From the NCBI GenBank assembly GCA_910583995.1, contig CAJTYW010000014.1, positions 1 through 46,809 of the forward strand: DNA of 46,809 bases, given 5' to 3'. The notes under the pieces are model-generated. The model searched no databases and was not told the origin of the DNA. It was given only the letters and a program-made list of their open reading frames with translations. The translations under genes were made by a program, and so were the position numbers. Shown here piece by piece: positions 25,648 through 34,216 of this stretch (the first letter of the stretch is position 1; every line of letters starts with the position of its first letter). The DNA is from an uncultured Christensenella sp. GTDB taxonomy: Bacteria > Bacillota > Clostridia > Christensenellales > UBA3700.

Positions 25648-25680
25648 GTACATAGATATATTTATTCTATGTACTCTTTT
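25648..25680 (+). terminator. Switch B, distal inverted repeat doubling as terminator
   Basis: GTACATAGA/TCTATGTAC forms a 9-bp stem, immediately followed by TCTTTTTTT. The rightward (OFF) promoter would therefore be terminated within a few dozen bases. The T-tract lies outside the invertible segment, so it does not block the ON transcript. The T-tract is present in all three copies. Confidence 0.75.
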
Positions 25681-25880
25681 TTTACATTTATATCTACTAT
25701 TTTTATCATTTACCCCCGATTTTTGATAGAATTATTGCATAAAACAGACAAAATCACAAAATAAAACTTTACACAAAAAGTTACATCCTGAAACGCTCCT
25801 TTCAGGGTGATTTTTATAAGGTAAATTTATATTTGTTTTGTTAGATTTAAGAGAATTTATGGCTTAAATTAGAGTATAAA
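25681..25880 (+). ncRNA. Conserved flank of switch B, candidate small RNA or recombination enhancer
   Basis: Conserved with copies A (36-225) and C (46400-46590). Shared patches are TTTACATTT, TACCCCCGATTTTTGATAG, ATTGCATAAAACA, AAACTTTACA and a terminal hairpin (25784-25809), then TTTATGGCT. No open reading frame is shared. The hairpin contains a T-G pair that is a wobble only in a plus-strand RNA, which favours rightward transcription. Confidence 0.4.
25784..25809 (+). terminator. Covarying hairpin in switch B flank
   Basis: CATCCTGAAA pairs with TTTCAGGGTG around CGCTCC, followed by ATTTTTAT. Pairing is preserved relative to copies A and C despite different bases. Confidence 0.55.
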
Positions 25881-25961
25881 TTGTAAGTTTACATTAACTA
25901 TAATATTGTTTTATTTGCTTGTTTTGATTAAACAATTTTTAAAATTCACTTTATTTTGCAC

Positions 25962-25990
25962 AAAAAAAGAGTGCTTAAGCACCCTTTTTT
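25962..25990 (-). terminator. Terminator of the fumarate/GH18 operon
   Basis: On the minus strand AAAAAAGGGTGC-TTAA-GCACTCTTTTTTT. One pair is G-U in minus-strand RNA but a mismatch on the plus strand, fixing the orientation. Confidence 0.8.
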
Positions 25991-26023
25991 AAGATAATAT
26001 AGTATTATAAAACAATAAATATT

Positions 26024-27448
26024 TTACTCTGTTATTTTAATTCCACGAGCAATTGCTTCTTTTACGGCATTATGTAATGCAAGTTCTTTATCTTCACCAG
26101 TGTCAAAATCAAACTTAAATACTGCTACGCCACCTAGTCCGCTAGCTATTGCATAAGTAGTTTTATCACGAACCATAGCATAACCATTAAAATACAATTC
26201 ACTATATTTTTCTATACCATCTTCTTTTCCGACATAGTTATAGTTGTAAATTACATTTATCCATTTATTGATTGTGTTTGTATTTGACTCATAATATCTG
26301 CCAAACTCTACGATTTCACTTGATTGATTAGTTGTTCTTCCATAGAATGGTATACCTAACATAATTTTATCTTTAGTAAACTTAGACTTTTTCATAAATG
26401 TTTCTACTGAATGTCTGCAAGTTTCGTAATTTGAAGAATGCTCTCCCCTTTCGTCAAACATATCGTAAGTTTGCAAGTTTACATATTCCAAAGCATTTCT
26501 TGCCTTTTTTGACAAATTACAACTATCAGGATTTAATGAGATAGTTACAAATTTACCTAAACCATCTAATTGCTTATCTAACTCAACAATTAGCTTAGAA
26601 AGCCAATTCCATTGAGTTCCGTTTTCAGGATAATCCCAATCAATATTTAAGCCGTCAATACCAAATTCGTTTACAAATGTAACCAAATTTGAAACAATTG
26701 TAGCCATATTTGCTTTTATCCATTTATAAACAGCTTTATTTGGTTTCTTTTCGTCACTTGCTACTGAGTTTGATTTGATATCAACATTGACAATAACTTT
26801 CAAATCAGGATTATTTGCTTTTGTCTCACCTTTAAGCAAGTTAATTGTGTTAATATCAGTTGTAAAATCTTCTTTACCTTCTTTATAAACAATATTAGCA
26901 TCTGAACCCATACTAATATCGCCAAACAATAGCAAATCATCAACAACTTTTAAATGATTATAAAACTCTTTTTTATTTTGGTTGTTTTGCAATTTTTGGT
27001 CTGTTGATAGGAAGTAATCTACAACTCTAAAAGGTGTTTCTCTTTTAACAGCTGTGCTATCGTAAACTTCAATATTACTAATTTTAACTTTACCTTGTCT
27101 GTTATAAATTTCAATACGCAACTCATCAGTTATAATTTCATCTAAAGAACATACTCTGTATTTATCAATTCTGTTTTGTTTGTAAATCAAAGTATAACTG
27201 CCGTCATCTTCTTTTCCATACACACCAAAAGATACAACATTGTCAGTTGCTTCTTCCAAAACCAAAGTATCTACGTGATGCTTTCCAGTTAAAGTGATTG
27301 TATAAATTTCACCCTTAGTTTCAATTTCCTGTACTAGGTTATCAGAATATAATGTTGCTTCAGCATTGTTATTAGTACAACCTACAAACAATACGCAACA
27401 AGATGCTATAAGTATAAAGCAAATTAATATAGATAATAACTTTTTCAT
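26024..27448 (-). CDS. GH18-family lipoprotein with altered catalytic motif
   Basis: A 474-residue exported lipoprotein. The signal peptide ends in the lipobox FVGC (Cys24). About 45-130 looks like a discoidin (F5/8 C)-type carbohydrate-binding domain. About 140-470 is a GH18 TIM barrel (LLLFGDISM, then LQTYDMFDERG, then MLGIPFYGRT). The chitinase signature D-x2-D-x-D-x-E reads D265-GL-N268-I-D270-W-D272: the acid/base Glu is Asp and the second Asp is Asn. Hydrolysis may thus be weak or lost, making a glycan-binding lectin-like role possible. The start follows TTAGGAG, 39 bases after fumB, so it may be co-transcribed with the fumarase genes, an odd pairing. Confidence 0.85.
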   Translation of the reverse strand: MKKLLSILICFILIASCCVLFVGCTNNNAEATLYSDNLVQEIETKGEIYTITLTGKHHVDTLVLEEATDNVVSFGVYGKEDDGSYTLIYKQNRIDKYRVCSLDEIITDELRIEIYNRQGKVKISNIEVYDSTAVKRETPFRVVDYFLSTDQKLQNNQNKKEFYNHLKVVDDLLLFGDISMGSDANIVYKEGKEDFTTDINTINLLKGETKANNPDLKVIVNVDIKSNSVASDEKKPNKAVYKWIKANMATIVSNLVTFVNEFGIDGLNIDWDYPENGTQWNWLSKLIVELDKQLDGLGKFVTISLNPDSCNLSKKARNALEYVNLQTYDMFDERGEHSSNYETCRHSVETFMKKSKFTKDKIMLGIPFYGRTTNQSSEIVEFGRYYESNTNTINKWINVIYNYNYVGKEDGIEKYSELYFNGYAMVRDKTTYAIASGLGGVAVFKFDFDTGEDKELALHNAVKEAIARGIKITE

Positions 27449-27487
27449 AAAATCTCCTAATTAAATTATTTTGAAATTAAAATTTTA

Positions 27488-28036
27488 TTATTTTTTATAT
27501 TTCTCAGTTGCAGTTTCATACAAATTATTGCCTTTACAATCTGCTACAACAATAACAGGCAAATTTTCAACTTCCAACTTACGAATAGCTTCTGTACCTA
27601 AATCATCATAAGCAACAACTTCTGCACTCTTTATACATTTTGATAAAAGAGCACCTGCACCACCGACAGCAGCAAAATATACACCGCCATTGCGTACAAC
27701 AGCATCTAAAACTTCTTTAGTTCTTTTTCCTTTACCTATCATACCAATCAAGCCCATATCCAAAAGTCTTGGAGCGTATTTATCCATACGGCTTGCAGTA
27801 GTAGGACCTGCAGAACCGATAACATTACCTGGTCTTGCAGGAGTTGGTCCTAAATAGTAAACAATATTATTCTTCCAATCTACAGGCAAACTTTCGCCCC
27901 TGTCAAGAGTTTCGTTCATTCTAGCGTGAGCTGCATCTCTTGCAGTATAGATTGTACCGCTTAAATATACATAATCACCTGCGGTAAGTTTTTCTGTAAC
28001 ATCACGAGTAAGTGGAGTATTTAATCTTATATCCAT
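27488..28036 (-). CDS. fumB: Fumarate hydratase class I, beta subunit
   Basis: The C-terminal half of a two-subunit iron-sulfur fumarase, 182 residues. It has the expected LTAGDYVYLSGTIYTARDAAH opening and the YLGPTPARPG and GSAGPTTASRMD substrate-binding stretches. With the alpha subunit it interconverts malate and fumarate in the cytosol. The alpha subunit lies 11 bases upstream. Both follow a fumarate reductase pair, so the operon handles malate to fumarate to succinate. A tartrate dehydratase of the same family is the alternative. Confidence 0.92.
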   Translation of the reverse strand: MDIRLNTPLTRDVTEKLTAGDYVYLSGTIYTARDAAHARMNETLDRGESLPVDWKNNIVYYLGPTPARPGNVIGSAGPTTASRMDKYAPRLLDMGLIGMIGKGKRTKEVLDAVVRNGGVYFAAVGGAGALLSKCIKSAEVVAYDDLGTEAIRKLEVENLPVIVVADCKGNNLYETATEKYKK

Positions 28037-28047
28037 AGTTTTTCTCC

Positions 28048-28890
28048 TTATAGTTCACGTGAGATGTGCCTATTTACGTGGCAACAAATGTTGATACCTA
28101 CAGGTAAACCTGCGATATGAGTAGGGTAAGTTTCTACATTAACAGCAAGTGCAGTAATTCTTCCGCCTAAACCGGCAGGACCAATACCCAAGTTATTAAT
28201 TTTCTCTAGCAACTCAATTTCCAATTCCTTAACATAAGGTATTTCATTATGAATAGCAGCACTTCTTGTCAAAGCTTTTTTTGCAAGAATAGCACATTTT
28301 TCAAAAGTACCGCCAATACCTACACCAACTACTATTGGTGGACAAGCATTAGGACCTGCTTCTTTAACAGCAGTTAAAACAGCTTCCTTAACGCCTTCTA
28401 TGCCTTGTGCAGGTTTTAACATATATACTTTACTCATATTTTCACTACCAAAACCTTTTGGTGATAAAGTAAGTTTAACTTTGTCGCCTGCAACTATAGA
28501 ATAGTGAATAACAGCAGGAGTATTGTCTTTTGTATTAACTCTGTCAATTGGGTCACGAACAACAGATTTTCTTAAATATCCGTCTACATAACCTTGTCTG
28601 ATACCTTCATTGATAGCATCTTCAATATTTCCACCAACCAAATGAACATCTTGACCGATTTCTGCAAATACAACTGCCATACCTGTATCTTGGCAAATAG
28701 GAATCATTTCTTCTTTGGCAATTTTCATATTTTCTTTTAGTTGTCCTAAAATTTGTTTGCCCAAAGGTGACTCTTCTTTTTTGTCTGAATTGTTCAATAA
28801 ATCGCACATATCGGGTGACAATTGGTGATTAATACTAATTGCCATTTCTCTTAATGCACTTGTTATCTCTTTAACATCTAACTCTCTCAT
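28048..28890 (-). CDS. fumA: Fumarate hydratase class I, alpha subunit
   Basis: The N-terminal, [4Fe-4S]-binding half of two-subunit fumarase, 280 residues. Three cysteines at the expected places can hold the cluster: ICQDTG (about residue 65), NACPP and ICCHVNRH near the C-terminus. GVGIGGTFEKC and GPAGLGGR are typical substrate-site segments. The split alpha/beta form is usual in Clostridia and archaea. The cluster makes it oxygen-sensitive, in keeping with an anaerobe. It lies 12 bases after the flavoprotein gene. Confidence 0.93.
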   Translation of the reverse strand: MRELDVKEITSALREMAISINHQLSPDMCDLLNNSDKKEESPLGKQILGQLKENMKIAKEEMIPICQDTGMAVVFAEIGQDVHLVGGNIEDAINEGIRQGYVDGYLRKSVVRDPIDRVNTKDNTPAVIHYSIVAGDKVKLTLSPKGFGSENMSKVYMLKPAQGIEGVKEAVLTAVKEAGPNACPPIVVGVGIGGTFEKCAILAKKALTRSAAIHNEIPYVKELEIELLEKINNLGIGPAGLGGRITALAVNVETYPTHIAGLPVGINICCHVNRHISREL

Positions 28891-28902
28891 ATCCTACTCC
28901 AA

Positions 28903-30507
28903 TTAAAGTGTTTTAATAGTGTTGTAATTTGGAAGCAACTTAGGAGAAAGTTCCTTATAAGTTATACCAGCTTCCTTACACTCGTTATCAAATTCCTTAA
29001 CGTGGTTAAAGTTCAACTTACCAGGCATTGGAATTTGTTTTGCTTTTGCTGCAGCATATTGACCTGCATTTCTACCAAATACGATAACATCTAGCAAGCT
29101 GTTACCCATTAGTCTGTTTCTGCCGTGCACACCACCTGCAGCTTCACCTGCAACATACAAGTTGTTTACTGTAGTAGTCATACTATCACTATTAACATCA
29201 ACACCACCATTTTGATAATGTAGTGTAGGATAAATCAAAATAGGCTCTTTTCTCATATCAATACCCATCTTTTGATACATTCTTAACATACCTGGTAATT
29301 TCTTTTCAAGATAACCATCGCCGTGAATCATATCAATCATTGGGCTGTCTAGCCAAATTGCATCGCCAAGTGGAGTTTTTACACCATTGCCGCGTCTGCA
29401 CTCACGAATAATAGAAGATGCAGTTACGTCACGACACTCAAGTGGGTTCATAAACGCATCACCATTAACGTTTACAAGCATTGCACCGATACTTCTAACT
29501 TTTTCTGTAACCAAAGCACCACGCATTTGTGCAGGATATGCAACACCTGTTGGGTGATATTGGATAGAATCCGCATCACGCAATACAGCACCTGCTCTGT
29601 AAGCTAAAACCAAACCATCGGCAGTTGCACCATAGTGGTTTGAAGTTGGGAAATCTTGATAATGCAAACGACCTGCACCACCTGTACAAATTACAACTGT
29701 TTTTGCTTTTGCAACTGTAACTTCACCTGTTTCCATATTTAACAATATAGCACCTGCAGCATTGCCGTTATCATCTTTCAAAATCTCAATTGCAGAAGTA
29801 AACTCTACAACTTCGATATTGTCATTCCAAACTTCGTCACGCAATACACGCATAATTTCTGCACCTGAATAATCGGCACAAGCGTGCATTCTGTTTCTTG
29901 AAGTACCACCACCTGGAGTAGTAGCCATAACACCATTTTCGTCTTTATCAAACATTACACCCATATCATTTAGCCATTTGATAGCTTCAGGTGCTTTGTA
30001 AACCAATTTTTTCAAAAGCTCTGGTTTATTAGTAAAGTGTCCACCACCAAAAGCATCAAGATAGTGAGTAGCTGGGCTGTCATTTTCCTTGTCTGCAGCT
30101 TGAATACCACCTTCTGCCATCATAGTGTTAGCATCACCAATTCTAAGTTTAGTAACCATTACAACTTTGCAACCTGCATTATAAGCTTCCAAAGCTGCAC
30201 TAGCACCAGAACCGCCACCGCCGATTATAAGTACATCAGATTCATATTTGATATTTTTCAAATCAATCTTTTTGCCTAAAACACGGCTTTTGCCTTGCAA
30301 TAAATCTGCAAGTGCACAAGGTACTTTTTGACCTTTATTTGCACCAACGCTAAGAGTAGTAAACGCACTTTCGATATAATCTGGGTGATTTTCTGCAAGA
30401 AGAATATCTTTTTCTTCGGCAGTCATACGTCTTGGCACTTGGCCTATTCTTTTTTCGCGAGAAAGTTCAACTTTCTTCATTGATTCCAACATTTCATCAG
30501 TATACAT
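28903..30507 (-). CDS. Soluble fumarate reductase/succinate dehydrogenase flavoprotein
   Basis: A 534-residue FAD protein of the SdhA/FrdA superfamily. The FAD-binding Rossmann motif is IIGGGGSGASAALEA (about 93-107), then MMAEGGIQ. Active-site elements follow: QYHPTGV, TEKVR with the catalytic Glu/Arg region, HYQNGGV and GEAAGGVHGRNRLMGNSLLD. The N-terminal ~90 residues are an extension. The iron-sulfur partner is 12 bases upstream and fumarase 12 bases downstream. No membrane-anchor gene is present, so it is probably a cytosolic fumarate reductase like TfrA of methanogens, taking electrons from a soluble donor. Direction is inferred from the anaerobic context. Confidence 0.86.
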   Translation of the reverse strand: MYTDEMLESMKKVELSREKRIGQVPRRMTAEEKDILLAENHPDYIESAFTTLSVGANKGQKVPCALADLLQGKSRVLGKKIDLKNIKYESDVLIIGGGGSGASAALEAYNAGCKVVMVTKLRIGDANTMMAEGGIQAADKENDSPATHYLDAFGGGHFTNKPELLKKLVYKAPEAIKWLNDMGVMFDKDENGVMATTPGGGTSRNRMHACADYSGAEIMRVLRDEVWNDNIEVVEFTSAIEILKDDNGNAAGAILLNMETGEVTVAKAKTVVICTGGAGRLHYQDFPTSNHYGATADGLVLAYRAGAVLRDADSIQYHPTGVAYPAQMRGALVTEKVRSIGAMLVNVNGDAFMNPLECRDVTASSIIRECRRGNGVKTPLGDAIWLDSPMIDMIHGDGYLEKKLPGMLRMYQKMGIDMRKEPILIYPTLHYQNGGVDVNSDSMTTTVNNLYVAGEAAGGVHGRNRLMGNSLLDVIVFGRNAGQYAAAKAKQIPMPGKLNFNHVKEFDNECKEAGITYKELSPKLLPNYNTIKTL

Positions 30508-30519
30508 ACGCCACTCTCC

Positions 30520-31197
30520 TTATTTTTGTTCCATATCACGGTTATTGTAAAGCTCTTCAATTTCACTCAAAGGCTTGTTTGCAATTTTCTCAAGCATATC
30601 AAGATATTCGCCATTCAAAATATCATTAACTCTCTTTTCAAGATGTTCACTCTTTGGCATAATGTACTTACCATTAAGTCTTCTTGCAAGAAGTGATACC
30701 AATCTGTGAGAAATACCTGCAGGGCATCTGTTAGAACACATACCACAAGATACACAGTCAAATGACTCTTCTGCACATTTAGCAAACTCTGCTCTTTGTG
30801 CATAAGCAATATATTGCATTACTTTTAAGTTTTGTGGGCAAGCTTTTGTACAAGCATTGCAACCGATACAACTATAAATCTCAGGATATAATTGCATCAT
30901 AATTTGCTCTGTAGGCTTAATTTCGTTCATATCATATTGAGCCTTTTGAGTTGGGAAATAAGGAATATTAGCAATATACATATTGTTTTCAACCTTAGTT
31001 TGGCAAGCCAAAGCAAACTTTAACTCACTCTCTCCCGCAATTCTGTAAATTGTAGCACAAGCACCGCAAAAACCTGCTCTGCAACCACAACCACGAATAT
31101 GTTTGTACCCAGCATATTCCATAGCATTCATAATTGTAAGTTCTGCAGGTACACTATACAACTTACCCATTATGTAGATATTTACCATTTCTTTCAT
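30520..31197 (-). CDS. Fumarate reductase iron-sulfur subunit
   Basis: A 225-residue FrdB/SdhB-like electron carrier. The N-terminal ferredoxin domain has GCGCRAGFCGACATIYR (about 36-52). The C-terminal domain has two cluster motifs, CIGCNACTKACP (about 109-120) and CVSCGMCSNRCP (about 148-159). TfrB of methanogens carries an additional CCG (HdrB-like) domain, which is missing here, while a separate hdrB lies 6 kb upstream in the same direction. That suggests electrons arrive by protein-protein transfer rather than via a fused domain. A 183-base gap separates it from flxA. Confidence 0.88.
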   Translation of the reverse strand: MKEMVNIYIMGKLYSVPAELTIMNAMEYAGYKHIRGCGCRAGFCGACATIYRIAGESELKFALACQTKVENNMYIANIPYFPTQKAQYDMNEIKPTEQIMMQLYPEIYSCIGCNACTKACPQNLKVMQYIAYAQRAEFAKCAEESFDCVSCGMCSNRCPAGISHRLVSLLARRLNGKYIMPKSEHLEKRVNDILNGEYLDMLEKIANKPLSEIEELYNNRDMEQK

Positions 31198-31241
31198 AAT
31201 ACTTATCCTCTTTTTATTTGCTGCTCATTACTCCCTTTAGA

Positions 31242-31274
31242 TGAAATTATAATTAAACACTTTTGATAATTTCA
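31242..31274 (-). promoter_or_regulatory. Inverted repeat upstream of the fumarate reductase genes
   Basis: TGAAATTAT (31242-31250) and ATAATTTCA (31266-31274) are perfect 9-bp arms with a 15-base spacer, 45 bases before the iron-sulfur subunit start. It could be an operator or leader hairpin separating frdBA-fumAB control from flx-hdr. Confidence 0.4.
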
Positions 31275-31380
31275 CTTACTAGGTTAAACTCGCGTTTTAT
31301 TCCAACCAATCGCAAAATTTTATTACGCTGTATTTTGGTAGGTTTTGTTTTTAATTAATCACTATTAGCTACTCCATTTA

Positions 31381-32217
31381 TTAATATTCGTTAGGCAACT
31401 CGTCAATTTCGTCACATCTGAATACAGGTCCATCTTTACAAACAAATTTAGAACCGATATTACATCTGCCACATTTACCTATACCGCACTTCATTTTTAA
31501 TTCAAGTGTTGTATAAACTTGAGTTTTGTCAAAGCCCATTTCGATAAGGCCTTGAAGCACGAATTTAATCATAATCGGTGGTCCGCAAATTACTGCAGTA
31601 CGATTATTATCAAAAGCCAATTCCTTTAAGTAAGCAGGAACAAATCCTACATGTCCGCCCCAGCTATCTTCAGGTCTGTCAATTGTTACATAAACATTAA
31701 AGTCTTTATCGTTTGCCCATTCCTTAGTCATTTCTTCATAATCAACTAAGTCACCTGAACTTCTTGCACCATAAAGCACATCGATATGACCATAATTATC
31801 TCTGTTTGCTCTTGCATAATTGATAACAGAACGCAATGGAGCAATACCAATACCACCTGCAATAAACAACAAATTCTTTTTAGCAAAAGCATCGTCTACA
31901 GGGAAAGGTTTTCCGTAAGGTCCTCTTACAGTTATTTCATCGCCTACTTCCAATTGATGAATAGCTTCTGTCAAAATACCGCATCTTTTAATAGAAAATT
32001 CCTTAAACTCAGTATTTGTAGGAGAAGAAGTTATTGAAAACATTGCTTCGCCAACACCCGGTATTGATACCATAGCACATTGTCCTGGTCTGTGATCAAA
32101 CATTATACCGCCGTCAATACCGACAACACCGAAAGTTTTTACATCGTTTGTATCTGTACGAACGCTAATAACTTTTGCCACGTGAGGTACTAACGCGTCT
32201 TTTATAATTTCACTCAT
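31381..32217 (-). CDS. flxA: FlxA-like FAD/NAD(P)-binding electron transfer subunit
   Basis: A 278-residue ferredoxin-NADP+ reductase-fold protein. It has a flavin-binding barrel (HRPGQCAMVSIPG), a NAD(P) domain (LLFIAGGIGIAPLRS, VICGPPIM) and a C-terminal [2Fe-2S] motif (CGIGKCGRCNIGSKFVC) like that of dihydroorotate dehydrogenase PyrK and sulfite reductase AsrB. In FlxABCD-HdrABC complexes this subunit oxidises NADH and feeds the Hdr core. Its ATG overlaps the flxB stop by one base (TAATG). It is the last gene of the tightly coupled hdrBCA-flxDCBA set. Confidence 0.85.
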   Translation of the reverse strand: MSEIIKDALVPHVAKVISVRTDTNDVKTFGVVGIDGGIMFDHRPGQCAMVSIPGVGEAMFSITSSPTNTEFKEFSIKRCGILTEAIHQLEVGDEITVRGPYGKPFPVDDAFAKKNLLFIAGGIGIAPLRSVINYARANRDNYGHIDVLYGARSSGDLVDYEEMTKEWANDKDFNVYVTIDRPEDSWGGHVGFVPAYLKELAFDNNRTAVICGPPIMIKFVLQGLIEMGFDKTQVYTTLELKMKCGIGKCGRCNIGSKFVCKDGPVFRCDEIDELPNEY

Positions 32218-33236
32218 TATTTATTACCTCCCAATGTTTTCATTACTTTAACAATATTCATTGAAACAGGGCATTTAGCAACACATCTACCGCAACCTAC
32301 ACAAGAAAACTCACCATTGTGGTTTGCAGGGTGATATACAAGCTTGTGCATAAATCTTTGACGAAATCTTTGTGTATGGCTTGGTCTGTTAGTGCCGTGT
32401 GCCATCATTGTAAAGTCTTTTCTCATACAAGAATCCCAACAACGGAATCTTTTTACACCGCTATTTGTTTTGTAATCTCTAACATCATAACATTGGCAAG
32501 TCGGACATACATAAGTACAAGTACCACAACCAATACAGCTTTCAGATAAACCTTGCCATTCAGGTCTGTTAAACAAAGCGTCCAACTTATCCCCACCAAA
32601 CTCATTTAATGGTAAATTGTTAAGTGGCAATTTTTCCATTATCACACGAGTTTTAGCTTGGCTTTCTTTAACTGCTTTATCATCACTATTCTCAAACAAA
32701 CTTGCAAATTTTTCTATAAATTCGCTACCTTTTTCAGTAACAGGATTAAAATAGATATAATCGCCTGCTATATAACTTTCAACATCGCCTTTTGGCTCTG
32801 CAGGGTCAATACCAAAGTTAGTACAAAAACAACTTTCTTCAGGTTTTGTGCAACTTAATGATATTACAATGCCGTGCTTGCGTCTTGCTTCATAAAAAGT
32901 ATCAAGAAAACCTTCCAAAAATACAGTATCCAATATATGGAAAGCTCTTACATCACAAGCTCTTACTCCAAAGATTACAAAATTTTCTGAAACAAGTTCC
33001 CCTTGCTCAACTATGATATGTTTGCCGTCTTTTTTAAATACAGATAAATCTTCGCATTGTGGGAAGAAAGCATCTTTAGCACTCTTAACTGTCATTTTGT
33101 CAAGATTGACTTTAGCACCTTCACTCCACTCACAAAAGTTTACCGCACCATTATTTTGGGTAGGCAAATACAATTTCATTGAATCATTAACAGCTTTATA
33201 AAAACTATTAAGGTTTGATAACGCCAACTTCTTCAT
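32217..33236 (-). CDS. flxB: FlxB-like dicluster iron-sulfur subunit
   Basis: A 339-residue protein related to anaerobic sulfite reductase subunit A and hydrogenase beta subunits. Two C-terminal [4Fe-4S] motifs are clear: CIGCGTCTYVCPTCQC and CVGCGRCVAKCP. The N-terminal ~200 residues contain GVRACDVRAFHILD and several extra cysteines (SCFCTNFG). In the Flx complex it relays electrons between FlxA and the rest. It overlaps neighbours on both sides by one base (TAATG). Confidence 0.82.
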   Translation of the reverse strand: MKKLALSNLNSFYKAVNDSMKLYLPTQNNGAVNFCEWSEGAKVNLDKMTVKSAKDAFFPQCEDLSVFKKDGKHIIVEQGELVSENFVIFGVRACDVRAFHILDTVFLEGFLDTFYEARRKHGIVISLSCTKPEESCFCTNFGIDPAEPKGDVESYIAGDYIYFNPVTEKGSEFIEKFASLFENSDDKAVKESQAKTRVIMEKLPLNNLPLNEFGGDKLDALFNRPEWQGLSESCIGCGTCTYVCPTCQCYDVRDYKTNSGVKRFRCWDSCMRKDFTMMAHGTNRPSHTQRFRQRFMHKLVYHPANHNGEFSCVGCGRCVAKCPVSMNIVKVMKTLGGNK

Positions 33237-34216
33237 TACTTGCCCTCCTTATCACTAACTACAGTTGCTTCCATATCGCCTTCTGTAAAGTTTACAAGTG
33301 GATTGCGTTGCTCTGCAACTTCACCTGCTTGATAATCACCATAAAACTCATTAATATCCTTAATAAATTTACGATTTAACAAATGTAATGGAATACTTTG
33401 TGGACATACTCTTGAACATTCACCACAATCGGTACATCTACCTGCAACGTGGAAAGCTCTTATAATATGGAACATTTTTTCTTCAAATTCTGTAGCATTT
33501 GCTTTTGCTGCAACATTACTTCTTGCATTGTCAAATACACAAGTACGACAAGTACAAGCAGGACAAATATTACGGCAAGCATTACATCTGATACATTTTG
33601 ATAGCTCAGATTTCCAAAAAGCAAATCTTTCTTCAGCTGTCATAGCTTCCAATTTTTTAACTCCGTCAAATCTTGCATCGCATTTTGGAGTTTCAATACC
33701 TTCACCGATAATCTCATCTGCAATTTTTAACTCTGAACCTTTGCAAGACTGACATTTTGATAAAAGTACACTTGCTTTTTCGGCTGTACTATCGCCATAT
33801 ATACTATTAATAATTATATTATTATCTTTATCTGTAACACTAACAACACCGCTAATACCTTGAGCTTTGATTTTGTCAATATCCAAGTGACCGCTGCAAC
33901 CAACACCGACAATATAAATATTATCTCTGTTTACTCTGTGTTCTGTAATTAGTTGGTTCATACTATATGTATCACAAGGCTTTAGCACAACTGCAAACTT
34001 TTTGTCAGAAGTAATTTGAGAAACAAGATATTTACTCAAATTTGCACCGCAAAAACTATTGTAAACAAAGTTATCAAGTCCACTTTCTTTTGTAAAGATT
34101 GCAGGAGTTGTATCATAAATAAATTCACCTTTTGTATAACCGATAACACAGTCAACTGTGCCATTATCCAAAAGTTCTTGTAATTTTTCTTTTAATTTCA
34201 ATTCTAATCCTTGCAT
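33236..34216 (-). CDS. flxC: FlxC-like iron-sulfur subunit
   Basis: A 326-residue protein with an N-terminal domain similar to the FrhB/coenzyme F420 hydrogenase beta family (FAVVLKPCDTYSMNQL, IYIVGVGCSGH) and a ferredoxin-like C-terminal half (CIRCNACRNICPACTCRTC, CTDCGECSRVCP). It matches FlxC in order and architecture. The start overlaps the flxD end by 13 bases, and its stop shares one base with the flxB start. The final ~30 residues are a charged tail. Confidence 0.82.
   Translation of the reverse strand: MQGLELKLKEKLQELLDNGTVDCVIGYTKGEFIYDTTPAIFTKESGLDNFVYNSFCGANLSKYLVSQITSDKKFAVVLKPCDTYSMNQLITEHRVNRDNIYIVGVGCSGHLDIDKIKAQGISGVVSVTDKDNNIIINSIYGDSTAEKASVLLSKCQSCKGSELKIADEIIGEGIETPKCDARFDGVKKLEAMTAEERFAFWKSELSKCIRCNACRNICPACTCRTCVFDNARSNVAAKANATEFEEKMFHIIRAFHVAGRCTDCGECSRVCPQSIPLHLLNRKFIKDINEFYGDYQAGEVAEQRNPLVNFTEGDMEATVVSDKEGK

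Noticed and set aside
25497..25675. Inverted repeats as ends of a small transposon (MITE) rather than a switch
   Set aside because: The repeats bracket a promoter at the same spacing (123 bp) and same distance from two related genes, with no target-site duplication seen. That fits a fixed regulatory unit better than an inserted element.
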